Assembly (NCBI GenBank): GCA_031555735.1
Contig: JAVBUE010000003.1
Location: 9,033-73,032 of the forward strand
DNA from: JAJDIA01 sp031555735
Lineage (GTDB): Bacteria; Bacteroidota; Bacteroidia; Bacteroidales; Tannerellaceae
Direction: 5' to 3'
Length of the DNA: 64,000 nucleotides
The notes under the pieces were generated by a model that did no database searches, was not told where the DNA came from, and saw nothing but the letters and a program-made list of their open reading frames with translations. Both the position numbers and the translations under genes were made by a program. This document shows positions 26,375 through 34,816 of this stretch, piece after piece (within the stretch, counting starts at the first letter, position 1; each line of letters begins with the position of its first letter).

Positions 26375-27102
26375 CTTATAATCCGTTTACTCTCACAGGG
26401 AAGACCATCCTTGTTACTGGCGCATCCTCCGGCATTGGCCGTGCAACAGCTATTGAATGTACGCGCATGGGTGCGCGTGTGTGTATCACTGGTCGTGATG
26501 CCGCCCGGCTTGACGAAACCTTCCGTTCGCTTGAAGGCGAAGGACATATCCAACTCACGGCGGATCTGACGGTTGAGGAACAGATCGTGGGGATGGTGAA
26601 ACAACTGCCCCTGTTGGACGGCATTGTGCATTCTGCAGGGATTACACGGTTTATGTTGGCTAAACATATAGGTTTGGATGATATACGTGAGGTATTCGAT
26701 ACCAATTTAAATTCGGTTATCCTGCTCAATCGGGAATTGCTCAATACCAGACGGTTGAACAAAGGAGTATCGTTTGTTTTTATATCATCAGTGATGCATG
26801 GCACAAACTTCCATCCGGGTTATACACTATACTCAGCGGCCAAAGGAGCCTTGTTGCCCGTTTCTGATGTGTTGGCATTGGAACTTTCTGCTATCAAAGG
26901 GCGATCGAATATAGTATCACCCGGAGCAGTAGAAACACCGATGGTGGAAGCGTTTGAGGATTATCTCGATACAGACAGTGCACGTTACCAACTGGGACAT
27001 GGTAAACCCGAAGATGTGGCGTGGATGTGTGTTTACCTGTTATCGGATGCAGCCAGGTGGGTGACACGGAGTGAGTTCACCATTCATGGAGGACTTGTAT
27101 GA
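26371..27102 (+). CDS. Short-chain dehydrogenase/reductase (FabG-like)
   Basis: A 243-residue classical SDR: NAD(P)-binding TGASSGIGRA (residues 16-25), SAGITRF, Asn in FDTNLNSV, catalytic Ser in VFISSVMHG and Tyr154-x3-Lys158 in YSAAK, followed by NIVSPGAVETPM. It belongs to the 3-oxoacyl-ACP reductase-like group. With an ACP and KAS III encoded just downstream, a likely job is to reduce a beta-ketoacyl-ACP to a 3-hydroxyacyl-ACP. A nucleotide-sugar substrate is the alternative. Start and stop codons overlap both neighbours (ATGA). Confidence 0.85.
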   Translation: MTYNPFTLTGKTILVTGASSGIGRATAIECTRMGARVCITGRDAARLDETFRSLEGEGHIQLTADLTVEEQIVGMVKQLPLLDGIVHSAGITRFMLAKHIGLDDIREVFDTNLNSVILLNRELLNTRRLNKGVSFVFISSVMHGTNFHPGYTLYSAAKGALLPVSDVLALELSAIKGRSNIVSPGAVETPMVEAFEDYLDTDSARYQLGHGKPEDVAWMCVYLLSDAARWVTRSEFTIHGGLV

Positions 27103-27635
27103 TTTGCCGGAACGAACACGATGTTTCTTTTGTCCCACTTACTGAAGACAAACTGGAAATAGTTCGTCAGTGGCGTAATTCAGAGCCGATTCGCAAACAA
27201 ATGGAGTTTCAGGATATAATAACTGCTGAAATGCAAAAAGAGTGGTTTGATTCGGTAAATAACGAACATAATTACTATTCTATTGTTGTTTGGAAAGGTA
27301 AGGAGATAGGGTTAATCAATGTAAAGAATATCGACTATGATACCAAAAGCGGAGAGGGGGGGCTTTTTATTGCAGATCCTGCATATATTGACTCTGTGAT
27401 TCCGGTAAAGGTAACATTGCATAGTCTCGATATTTGTTTTGGGGATATGGGATTAGAGGTTATGTATGCTAAGGTTGCTGATGATAATTGCAGAGCCGGA
27501 AAGCTGGTAACGGCCTTTGGGTATGAACCTGTAAGTGAAAATCCGCATGGAAGGTTCAGGTATTACATACTGACTAAACAGTCTTATTATCAACGTCGGG
27601 AATATTTAATAGATTTATTATATGGAACTGAATGA
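27099..27635 (+). CDS. GNAT family acyltransferase (PseH/WecD-like)
   Basis: A 178-residue GNAT protein. Typical parts are VRQWRNSEPIRKQMEFQDII near the start (as in PseH-type sugar N-acetyltransferases), IVVWKGKEIGLINVKNID and the late DNCRAGKLVTAFGYEPV. In this setting it may acylate the 4-amino group of the WecE product, perhaps with an ACP-bound rather than CoA-bound donor; that is inference. The ATG overlaps the SDR stop, and its own 3' end overlaps the ACP gene by 14 bp. The C-terminal 15 residues (YYQRREYLIDLLYGTE) look appended. Confidence 0.8.
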   Translation: MICRNEHDVSFVPLTEDKLEIVRQWRNSEPIRKQMEFQDIITAEMQKEWFDSVNNEHNYYSIVVWKGKEIGLINVKNIDYDTKSGEGGLFIADPAYIDSVIPVKVTLHSLDICFGDMGLEVMYAKVADDNCRAGKLVTAFGYEPVSENPHGRFRYYILTKQSYYQRREYLIDLLYGTE

Positions 27636-27843
27636 ATTTACTCATGTAGTCGCCTCGGCGTTTGACGACCAGCAAAGCATTACATCTGAAACCCGTTTCA
27701 GGGAACACGATGAGTGGTGTTCGATCGTTGCTATGACGGTTGTCGCAATGGTACGAAAAGCATATAAAGTGACACTCAAACCGGAAGATCTGCGCAGTAG
27801 CCAGACAGTGGAAGATCTGTATCATATCGTAAAGAATAAATAA
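27622..27843 (+). CDS. Acyl carrier protein, cluster-specific
   Basis: A 73-residue acidic four-helix ACP. The phosphopantetheine serine is Ser34 in REHDEWCSIVAMTVVAMV, where the usual DSL is replaced by WCS, a variant seen in ACPs of polysaccharide clusters. The last helix LRSSQTVEDLYHIVKNK fits the family. It differs from the housekeeping AcpP and is sandwiched between a GNAT and a KAS III gene, so it probably carries the acyl group for sugar decoration. It overlaps both neighbours. Confidence 0.85.
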   Translation: MELNEFTHVVASAFDDQQSITSETRFREHDEWCSIVAMTVVAMVRKAYKVTLKPEDLRSSQTVEDLYHIVKNK

Positions 27844-28895
27844 TGGCACTTTTCACAACCCCTTCCATCCGGATCGACGGTATTTCGGCCTGCGTTCCCA
27901 CAACTGTGTGTGGATACGCCGATGTAAATTACTTATTGAACGATAAGCAGTATGCACAATTTGTAAAAGCTACGGGTGTTGAATGCGTAAGAAAAACAAC
28001 GCTTGACAAAACTACCTCAGATTTTTGTTACTTCGCAGCCAAATGCTTATTACAGGAATTGGAAGTTGCCAAAGATGAGATTGATCTGTTGGTTTTTGTA
28101 TCCCAGTCCGCCGATTACATCGCACCGATGACATCTTGCCTGTTGCAGGAACGATTGGGATTGAGTAGCCGATGTATTGCTTTTGATGTGACATCGGGTT
28201 GTTCGGGTTATGTGCAGGGGTTGAGTATCTGTGCCTCTATGCTTTCGAAAAGTGGAATACGGCGCGCCCTATTGCTTGCCGGTGATGTGAATACCGCTCA
28301 ACATTCCCGGAACGACAAGACCACGTGGCCGCTTTTCGGCTATGCCGGTTCCGCCACCCTGCTTTCTTTTGATGCTTCGGCACCACCGATGTATTTCGAA
28401 CTGGGTACCGACGGCAGCGGGGCGGAAGCGATCATGATCCGCGATGGGGGCGCCCGTCATCCGGTGACGGCCGCTTCTTTACAGGAGGTACAGATCGCCG
28501 AGGGGATCGCCCGGGCGAATACTCACGTGGCGATGAAGGGGGAAGAAGTATTTTCCTTTGCCATCACCGAAGTGCCCGACAGCATCGAACGCCTCTACAA
28601 TCACTTCGGACTGCGGCTGGAGGCAACCGATTACTTCGTCTTCCACCAGGCCAATAAGATGATCCTTGAAACGATTGCCGATATACTGGATATTCCGCTT
28701 GAGAAGGTGCCTGTGTCGTTGAAAAATTTTGGCAACACCTCTTCCGCTTCGATCCCGCTGACGATCGTGACCCAACTGGGAAGCATAGCCAAACCGGCAT
28801 CGTTCTGCCTCTGCGGTTTCGGCGTGGGGCTGTCGTGGGGAAGTTGTTACCTGCAAACGGAAGGGGTCCGATGCCTGCCGCTGATCGAGATCTGA
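27843..28895 (+). CDS. 3-oxoacyl-ACP synthase III (KAS III)
   Basis: A 350-residue thiolase-fold enzyme of the FabH family with all three catalytic residues: Cys120 in DVTSGCSGYVQG, His268 in VFHQANKMI and Asn298 in KNFGNTSSASIP. It condenses an acyl-CoA starter with malonyl-ACP to give a short beta-ketoacyl-ACP. Here it would act on the neighbouring ACP, with the upstream SDR as reductase. The start ATG overlaps the ACP stop by one base. It is the last gene of the cluster and is convergent with the porin gene at 28915 (19 bp gap). Confidence 0.88.
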   Translation: MALFTTPSIRIDGISACVPTTVCGYADVNYLLNDKQYAQFVKATGVECVRKTTLDKTTSDFCYFAAKCLLQELEVAKDEIDLLVFVSQSADYIAPMTSCLLQERLGLSSRCIAFDVTSGCSGYVQGLSICASMLSKSGIRRALLLAGDVNTAQHSRNDKTTWPLFGYAGSATLLSFDASAPPMYFELGTDGSGAEAIMIRDGGARHPVTAASLQEVQIAEGIARANTHVAMKGEEVFSFAITEVPDSIERLYNHFGLRLEATDYFVFHQANKMILETIADILDIPLEKVPVSLKNFGNTSSASIPLTIVTQLGSIAKPASFCLCGFGVGLSWGSCYLQTEGVRCLPLIEI

Positions 28896-28914
28896 GCGGC
28901 AGGCCGGTATCTGC

Positions 28915-30189
28915 TTACTTCTTCACCGTGAACAGTTTCGGGGTGATGTTGAGGGATATCCATCCCCAGTCCTGCCAACTGTCGTGGTCGCCGCCTTTCA
29001 CATAGTCCATCGTCTCCGTTCCGAGCATGAACGAGTAACCGGCAATCAGTTTTACATCCGGCATGATGGTCCATCCGATCTGCAGGTCTATTTCCGATCC
29101 GAGGGCTTTGTCTAATTCGCCGCTCGTGTCCGACACGGTTTTTGCTGTCAGGAAATAGTGATAGTTGGCCGACAGATCCACCTTTTTAGACGGTTTGTAA
29201 AAGAGGGCGAGCTGGTTATCCCACAAGCCGGGGTTCACACCGTTGATAAAAGGGGAGGCGTAGAAATAGTCCATCGTCCCATAAAACTTATGGTGGGTGC
29301 CGTACAGCGGGTTAAAGGATTTGTAGGATTCGTCGCCCGCTTCGGTGCCGCTCAGGTAATCGGTACCCACGCCTGCGGCCCATTGCGGATGGAGGTTGAG
29401 TTTGGTGAAAACGCTCCCCATCCAGGCGGATACGCTCACATCGGTGGCCGTCCGTCCCGTTTGTCCGTAGAACGATCCGTTGATATCCCATAAACCTTTC
29501 TTGTACGTCATATAGGAGCCAAGTGTCTGCATATAGGTGGTGGCGGGATTTTCCAGTTCCCCGTTCTCCCATCCCAGGTTCATCGCCAGCAGGGAGATGC
29601 CGAAAGGTTGGGTGGCGTTGCCGTAGTGGTACCACAGGGTTTGCATCGTTTTGTACGGTTGTCCGCCAGGGGCGTAATAACTTCCTCCGTTGATTTTCTC
29701 GTCGTTCTGGTTGAACGCCAGCATCAGGTGGAGGGCGTGCAGGTTGTTTTCGTAACCCAGTTTGAGCAGGTCGTGATAGCGTCCGGACACGTTCCAGTCG
29801 AGGCTTCCCAGGATTCGTTCGTCGTCATATACCAGCGCCTGTCGTCCGAGTTGGGCGAAAAAGCCGTTTCCCAAACCGAGCTTCGCCCATGCCTCGTTGA
29901 GCATGAACCGTCCGCTTTTATCGATCTGCGGATCCTGCCCCCACACGCCTACATGCTGGCCGGAGAATTTAAAGGCGAGAGTGGTCCGCTTGTATTCCAT
30001 CGACAACCGGGCGCGGTCGTTGATAAAGGTAGCGGGCAGCGTTCCTTCCGAACGGGGGAACAAAGCGCCGTTGCGGTATTCGCCCCGGGCGCGCAATTGT
30101 GCCGACATCGTGAATTCGGACTCTTGTGTAGCTTCCTGCGCCCAAAGCAGGCAGGGCAGGAACAGCATAAGCATGGATAATTTCTTCAT
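28915..30189 (-). CDS. Alginate-export-domain outer-membrane porin
   Basis: A 424-residue exported beta-barrel; start at 30189 gives signal peptide MKKLSMLMLFLPCLLWAQ. The body has alternating aromatic strands and family stretches RLSMEYKRTTLAFKFSGQ, LGRQALVYDDERILGS (typical of the Alginate_exp family) and a terminal strand WISLNITPKLFTVKK. Related proteins are 16-18-stranded porins for small anionic or neutral solutes. In this position it is divergent from the glycyl radical enzyme genes, 385 bp apart, and could supply its substrate across the outer membrane, but that is speculation. Confidence 0.75.
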   Translation of the reverse strand: MKKLSMLMLFLPCLLWAQEATQESEFTMSAQLRARGEYRNGALFPRSEGTLPATFINDRARLSMEYKRTTLAFKFSGQHVGVWGQDPQIDKSGRFMLNEAWAKLGLGNGFFAQLGRQALVYDDERILGSLDWNVSGRYHDLLKLGYENNLHALHLMLAFNQNDEKINGGSYYAPGGQPYKTMQTLWYHYGNATQPFGISLLAMNLGWENGELENPATTYMQTLGSYMTYKKGLWDINGSFYGQTGRTATDVSVSAWMGSVFTKLNLHPQWAAGVGTDYLSGTEAGDESYKSFNPLYGTHHKFYGTMDYFYASPFINGVNPGLWDNQLALFYKPSKKVDLSANYHYFLTAKTVSDTSGELDKALGSEIDLQIGWTIMPDVKLIAGYSFMLGTETMDYVKGGDHDSWQDWGWISLNITPKLFTVKK

Positions 30190-30574
30190 AAACAGCAATA
30201 TTATAGTTTAATAGATTTCTTCACTGATTCACGCCTGCAAATAAAAGGAATAAAAAACGCCGCATCCTGTTTCCGATGTTACACTTCCCGTTTTTTTGGA
30301 AAAAAAAAGACGGGGACAGGCTTGAAAAAAAGCATAATTCAGATTGCTATGACAGATGAATTCACTATGTTTGCAACATAAAACCATGGGTATGCTTCTG
30401 AAAGGGTACAGGCGCCTTTTTAATTGTTTGATGTTTTATCTCTGAGCAATTTGATTTGCCGGATACGATGTTCTGTTGTGTCCGGGATACCAGTTTTCGT
30501 TCCCCATCTTCCATATTACAAACCACCAACCAGGGATACCCTTCGGGTGTTCCGCCTTTAATTCCATTTAATAT
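30190..30574. other. Divergent spacer with a long leader upstream of the glycyl radical enzyme
   Basis: No gene. It holds the promoter at 30343-30373 and an untranslated leader of about 195 nt. Near 30532-30552 the leader has a 9-bp stem with a 3-nt loop (GGGATACCC with GGGTGTTCC, G-U pairs allowed). An A-rich tract (about 30298-30309) follows the porin-side sequence. Confidence 0.4.
30343..30373 (+). promoter_or_regulatory. Promoter of the glycyl radical enzyme operon
   Basis: ATTG (30343-30346), 19-bp spacer, TATGTTTG (30366-30373). Good match to the Bacteroidetes -33/-7 pattern; it implies a leader of about 195 nt. Confidence 0.6.
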
Positions 30575-32989
30575 ATGTGTAACTCAACTGCTGATTTGAA
30601 CATGACCTGTCCGCCGAACGCTTTCGGTATGAACGACCGTATCAAACGCCTGCGTAAACAGACGTTTGAAGCCGAACCCTCCCTCTCTATCGAACGTGCG
30701 CTGATCGAGACACGCTTTTACCGGGAAAACTACGGAAAGTACCCCATCCCCGTGCTGCGGGCGTTGAACTTCCTCGAGATATGCAGGCAGAAAACCATCT
30801 ATATCGGCGACGACGAACTGATCGTGGGCGAACGCGGGCCGCAACCCAAAGCCGTACCCACCTTCCCGGAGCTGACCTGCCACAGTGTGGACGACCTCCA
30901 TATCCTCAACACCCGGGAATTGCAACGATACACCATTTCGGAAGAAGATATCGAAACCTATGCCCGGGAGGTGATCCCTTACTGGAAAGGACGAACGCAG
31001 CGCGAACGCATCTTCAACCATGTGCCTGAAGCTTGGAAGACTGCCTATGAGTCGGGCCTGTTCACCGAATTTATGGAACAACGCGCGCCGGGACATACCT
31101 CGCTCGACGGAAAACTGTATCAATATGGCCTGCTCGACCTGAAGGAGCAGATCGCCGCACACCTCGCATCGCTCGATTTTATGAACGATCCGGAGGCGAC
31201 CGACAAACAGGAAGAGCTGACTGCCATGTCGATCTCCTGCGATGCCGCCATCCTCTTTGCCGAACGTCATGCCTACCTTGCCGAAGAGATGGCCGCCCGC
31301 GAATCCAACCCGCAACGCGCCGCCGAACTGCGTAAGATAGCCGAAGTGTGCCGTTGGGTGCCCGCCCACGCCCCGCGCACCTATTGGGAAGCGATCCAGG
31401 CGTACTGGTTTGTGCATCTGGGCACCATCACCGAACTCAACGGCTGGGATGCCATGAACCCCGGCCATTTCGACCAGCACCTGGCGCCTTTCTACGAAAA
31501 GGAAACGGCGGCGGGCACACTGACGCGCGACGATGCGAAAGAACTGATGTCGTGCTTCTTTATTAAAGTGAACAACCATACCGCACCTCCCAAGGTGGGT
31601 ATCACGGCGAAGGAGAGTGGTACGTACAACGACTTCACCAACCTCAATATCGGCGGGGTGAAAGCCGACGGAAGCGACGGGGTGAGCGAAGTGTCCTATA
31701 TCATGCTCGAGGTGATTGAAGACCTCCACATCCTCCAGCCCGGCAGCGCCATCCATATCAGCAGCCGCACGCCCGAACGGTTCCTGCGCACCGGTTGCAA
31801 GGTGATCCGCCAGGGACATGGTTATCCGTCGGTGTTCAACCCGGATGTGTATATCCAGGAACTCCTGCTCCAGGGGAAATCCATACAGGATGCCCGCGAA
31901 GGAGGATGCAGCGGATGTATCGAAGTAGGTGCCTTCGGTAAGGAAGCCTATGTGCTGACGGGTTATCTCAACGTACCGAAGATACTGGAGGTGACGTTGC
32001 ACAACGGGGTGGATCCGGTATCCGGCCTGTTGGTAGGGCTTGAGACGGGCGATCCGCGTACGTTTGCCGACTTTGAATCGCTCTACGCCGCCTTCCTCCG
32101 CCAGCTTCACCATTTTGTGGATATGAAGGTGCGGGTGAGCAACTATATCGACCGCATGTTCGCCAAGTATGCCCCGGCAACCTTCCTCTCGCTCTATATA
32201 GATGATTGTATCGCCAAGGGACGCGACTACTACAACGCCGGCCCGCGCTACAACACCACGTACATCCAATGTACCGGCCTCGGTACCATCACCGACAGCC
32301 TCTGCGCGCTGAAGAAGCATGTGTATGAAGACAAGACCTTCAGTATGGAAGCGATGTTGTATGCCACCGACAGTAATTTCGACGGCATGGAGGCGATGCG
32401 GCAGACGATCCTCAACCGCACGCCGTTCTTCGGTAACGATGACCCGTATGCCGACCGTATCGCCGTACGGGTGTACGACGACCTGTATGCCGCCATTGAA
32501 GGGCGCCCCAATACCAAAGGCGAATGTTTCCACCTCAATATGCTTTCCACAACATGCCATGTTTATTTCGGGAAGGTGATGGGGGCGACGCCAAACGGGC
32601 GGTTGGCGGGAAAAGCGATCTCCGACGGTACATCGCCTTCGCATGGCGCCGATACGCACGGGCCATCGGCGGTGGTGAAGTCGCTGGGCAAACTGGACCA
32701 GGTGAAGAGCGGGGGCACGTTGCTCAACCAGCGTTTCATGCCGAGCCTGCTGAAGAGTGAAGAGGATATCTCCAAACTGGCTGGATTGATCCGCAGCTAC
32801 TTCGCCATGGGCGGGCATCATATCCAGTTTAATATCGTGGATTCCGAAACGCTCTACAAGGCGCAGGAGTGTCCGGAAGAATACCGCGACCTGTTGGTGC
32901 GGGTAGCCGGTTATAGCGATTATTTCAATGATATGAATGCCGACTTGCAGGCGGACGTGATCGCCCGTACGGAACAGGAATCGTTCTGA
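30575..32989 (+). CDS. hypD: Glycyl radical enzyme, probable trans-4-hydroxy-L-proline dehydratase
   Basis: An 804-residue anaerobic glycyl radical enzyme. The thiyl-radical Cys448 lies in GGCSGCIEVG with Glu450 beside it, and the glycyl radical is Gly779 in RVAGYSDYF. Compared from memory with the characterised HypD of Clostridioides difficile, the substrate-binding set is kept: Asp in ELNGWDAMNPG, Ser and Phe in KESGTYNDF, Tyr in YVLTGYLNVP, Thr in MLSTTCHVYFG. HypD turns trans-4-hydroxyproline into pyrroline-5-carboxylate. Pyruvate formate-lyase, which has adjacent cysteines, is excluded. Another dehydratase of the same clade is possible. The ATG at 30629 is an alternative start. The activase gene follows after 3 bp. 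Confidence 0.75.
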   Translation: MCNSTADLNMTCPPNAFGMNDRIKRLRKQTFEAEPSLSIERALIETRFYRENYGKYPIPVLRALNFLEICRQKTIYIGDDELIVGERGPQPKAVPTFPELTCHSVDDLHILNTRELQRYTISEEDIETYAREVIPYWKGRTQRERIFNHVPEAWKTAYESGLFTEFMEQRAPGHTSLDGKLYQYGLLDLKEQIAAHLASLDFMNDPEATDKQEELTAMSISCDAAILFAERHAYLAEEMAARESNPQRAAELRKIAEVCRWVPAHAPRTYWEAIQAYWFVHLGTITELNGWDAMNPGHFDQHLAPFYEKETAAGTLTRDDAKELMSCFFIKVNNHTAPPKVGITAKESGTYNDFTNLNIGGVKADGSDGVSEVSYIMLEVIEDLHILQPGSAIHISSRTPERFLRTGCKVIRQGHGYPSVFNPDVYIQELLLQGKSIQDAREGGCSGCIEVGAFGKEAYVLTGYLNVPKILEVTLHNGVDPVSGLLVGLETGDPRTFADFESLYAAFLRQLHHFVDMKVRVSNYIDRMFAKYAPATFLSLYIDDCIAKGRDYYNAGPRYNTTYIQCTGLGTITDSLCALKKHVYEDKTFSMEAMLYATDSNFDGMEAMRQTILNRTPFFGNDDPYADRIAVRVYDDLYAAIEGRPNTKGECFHLNMLSTTCHVYFGKVMGATPNGRLAGKAISDGTSPSHGADTHGPSAVVKSLGKLDQVKSGGTLLNQRFMPSLLKSEEDISKLAGLIRSYFAMGGHHIQFNIVDSETLYKAQECPEEYRDLLVRVAGYSDYFNDMNADLQADVIARTEQESF

Positions 32990-32992
32990 GGC

Positions 32993-33898
32993 ATGCTCAC
33001 ATTCGATATCAAACGATACGCGATCAACGACGGGCCGGGCATCCGGATCACCCTTTTTATGAAAGGATGTCCGCTCGCCTGTGTCTGGTGCCATAACCCG
33101 GAAGGGATCTCTCCCCGGAAACAACGGATGTACACCCGGAAGAAATGTATCGGGTGCGGCGCCTGTGTGGCGGTGTGCCCGCAGGGGGCGCTGACGATGG
33201 CTAACGGCGGCGTGACGGTGGATGCCGGTCGTTGCGATGCCTGTGGCCGATGTGCCGATGTGTGTCCTTCGCTGGCGACGGAGATGTCGGGGCAGGAACT
33301 GCCGGTGGAATACCTGATGGGTGAGATCGAAAAGGAAACGGTGTTCATGGATCGGTCGGAGGGAGGGGTTACCTTTTGCGGAGGAGAACCTTTGTTATAT
33401 CCCGCTGTACTGATGGAGCTGCTACGCCGTTGCGGACGTCTGGGTATCCACCGGGCGGTGGATACCACCTTGTTCGCTTCATCCGGACGGGTGGAAGAGG
33501 TGATGACGGAAACGGATCTTTTCCTGGTGGATCTCAAGCATATGGATTCGGAACGGCATCGCCGGTATTGCGGCGTACCCAATGAGCGTATCCTGCTTAA
33601 TATACGGCTGCTGGCGGAAGCGGGTAAACCTTTTATCATCCGTATCCCCCTGATCGAGGGGGTCAATGCGGATGAGGAGAACCTGGAGCAGACGGCCCGT
33701 TTCCTGTCTGCCCTGCCCTGGAAGGAGAAAAACGTCCATCTGTTGCCTTACCATGATATCGGTAAAGGGAAGCACGAGAAGCTGGGTACCGTTTACAATC
33801 CGGATGCCTATCCGATGAGCCCACCCTCCGAAACCACCCTGGTTAAATGGCTCGACACCCTGACTGCCTGTGGCCTTGCGGCCAGGATAGGAGGATGA
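32993..33898 (+). CDS. hypE: Glycyl radical enzyme activase (radical SAM)
   Basis: A 301-residue radical S-adenosylmethionine enzyme that installs the glycyl radical on the upstream enzyme. Cys26-x3-Cys30-x2-Cys33 (CPLACVWC) binds the catalytic 4Fe-4S cluster. Two ferredoxin-type clusters follow: CIGCGACVAVCP and CDACGRCADVCP. The stretch FCGGEPLLYP is the SAM-binding GGE motif. Length and cluster count fit activases of dehydratase-type glycyl radical enzymes. It is 3 bp downstream of the gene it serves. The 34-kb palindromic element begins 31 bp after its stop codon. Confidence 0.92.
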   Translation: MLTFDIKRYAINDGPGIRITLFMKGCPLACVWCHNPEGISPRKQRMYTRKKCIGCGACVAVCPQGALTMANGGVTVDAGRCDACGRCADVCPSLATEMSGQELPVEYLMGEIEKETVFMDRSEGGVTFCGGEPLLYPAVLMELLRRCGRLGIHRAVDTTLFASSGRVEEVMTETDLFLVDLKHMDSERHRRYCGVPNERILLNIRLLAEAGKPFIIRIPLIEGVNADEENLEQTARFLSALPWKEKNVHLLPYHDIGKGKHEKLGTVYNPDAYPMSPPSETTLVKWLDTLTACGLAARIGG

Positions 33899-34171
33899 CG
33901 GCATGAGCATGCCCTATACACGGAGTTTGGGGGAAACTGCTTCCACCTTCCACTAAAGGGTGTTATCATGCAGGCTTACACGATGTTAGATAGTGGAAGG
34001 GGGGTGCGTTTTTCCTTCCACTTTCCCTCCACTCTCCTTCCACTGTGTGGTAGTTGTTCCGGCAATCTCGTAGGGTGTCCCATTTCGAAATGGGACAGCC
34101 GGCATTCCTGTCCGCGTGCAGACGTTGATCCATCTGCATGTAGATGTTGTGCTGGCAAAGGGGGAAAACAA

Positions 34172-34250
34172 CCATAGGTAGATGATCTGACAACCATAGG
34201 TAGATGTTTGAACTGCCATAGGTAAATGATTACACAATCATAGGTAGAAG
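34172..34250 (+). repeat. Four 22-bp units with CATAGGTAGATG
   Basis: Units start at 34172, 34194, 34216 and 34238, an exact 22-bp period. The core CCATAGGTAGATG is perfect in the first two and has one and two changes in the next two. The same array occurs in reverse at 63911-63989. Confidence 0.85.
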
Positions 34251-34286
34251 TTTTGAGCTTTGCGGCACATTGAAAAACAAAAAAAG

Positions 34287-34418
34287 ATGTCAATATTTCA
34301 ATCTGCGTCCGGATGTTGTGCAGTCAAGATCCGGATGTTGTGCGGACAACGTCTGGATGTTGTCCGCACAACATCTACATGCAGATTGATCAACATCTAC
34401 GTGCAGATAGGAATGCAG
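34287..34418 (+). repeat. 22-bp units with CCGGATGTTG and CATGCAGAT cores
   Basis: Unit phase is 34309, 34331, 34353, 34375 and 34397 (a degenerate one at 34287). Cores are CCGGATGTTGTG, CCGGATGTTGTG, CTGGATGTTGTC, CTACATGCAG and CTACGTGCAG. Two units together make the perfect 9-bp stem GCGGACAAC/GTTGTCCGC (34342-34367). Confidence 0.8.
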
Positions 34419-34653
34419 GGTGTACCATTTCGAAATGCCGGTTGTACCATTTCGAAATGGGACAGCATACGAGATTGCCGGAGCAATTGCCACACAGTGG
34501 AAGGAGCGTGGAGGGATAGTGGAAGGAAAAACACGCCCCACTTACACTATCTAACATGCTGTAAGCCTGCATGCTAACACCCCTTAGTGGAAGGTGGAAG
34601 CAGTTTTCCCCAAATATCGTGTGCAATCTCAGGGCAAATTGTGTGTTATTATG

Positions 34654-34782
34654 CTGCGCAGGGATGATTCGCCTAAATTTCAGGTACTGCCACAAAGGTG
34701 GATTGTCGAAAGAACGTTTGCCTGGTTTAAAGCTACAGAAGGCTCAGTAAAGACTTTGAGTCCCATAGTGAAGCCTAAATAA
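34654..34782 (+). pseudogene. IS5-family transposase, C-terminal remnant
   Basis: The frame encodes PKFQVLPQRWIVERTFAWF, the conserved C-terminal segment of IS5-type DDE transposases (RWxVERTFAW holds the catalytic Glu). The residues after it (KATEGSVKTLSPIVKPK) do not continue the family and the N-terminal two thirds are missing. It is a decayed insertion-sequence fragment directly beside the palindromic element. N-terminal remnants of a transposase of the same type lie at 53.4 and 56.4 kb. Confidence 0.75.
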
Positions 34783-34816
34783 ACGGCCTTGACCTGCGAA
34801 TATGCCCGCAAAGCGT

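Larger units (their letters stand above)
33929..34614. repeat. Giant imperfect palindrome built of 22-bp units, locus 2
   Basis: The left arm (33929 to about 34154) matches the reverse complement of the right arm (about 34363-34614) along its length, by eye roughly 85-90 percent identical. Both arms contain TCCTTCCAC-type motifs 22 bp apart (34013, 34035) and the dyad CATTTCGAAATG: once on the left (34081), twice on the right 22 bp apart, so the arms differ by one unit. The centre (34155-34362) holds two further arrays. Short open frames inside are not credible genes. Confidence 0.8.

Noticed and set aside
30575..32989. Pyruvate formate-lyase
   Set aside because: The active site has a single Cys followed by Ile-Glu instead of two adjacent cysteines, as in dehydratase-type glycyl radical enzymes.
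30584..33124. An 846-codon open frame antisense to the glycyl radical enzyme and activase genes
   Set aside because: It is a codon-bias shadow of well-supported genes on the plus strand; the translation has no recognisable domain.
34172..34418. CRISPR array
   Set aside because: The units are 22 bp in total with diverged cores and only about 10 bp between them; there are no uniform repeats with long unique spacers and no cas genes.
33968..34577. Several 60-105-codon frames inside the 34-kb palindrome
   Set aside because: They are mirrored in both arms and read through repeat units; composition is not protein-like.
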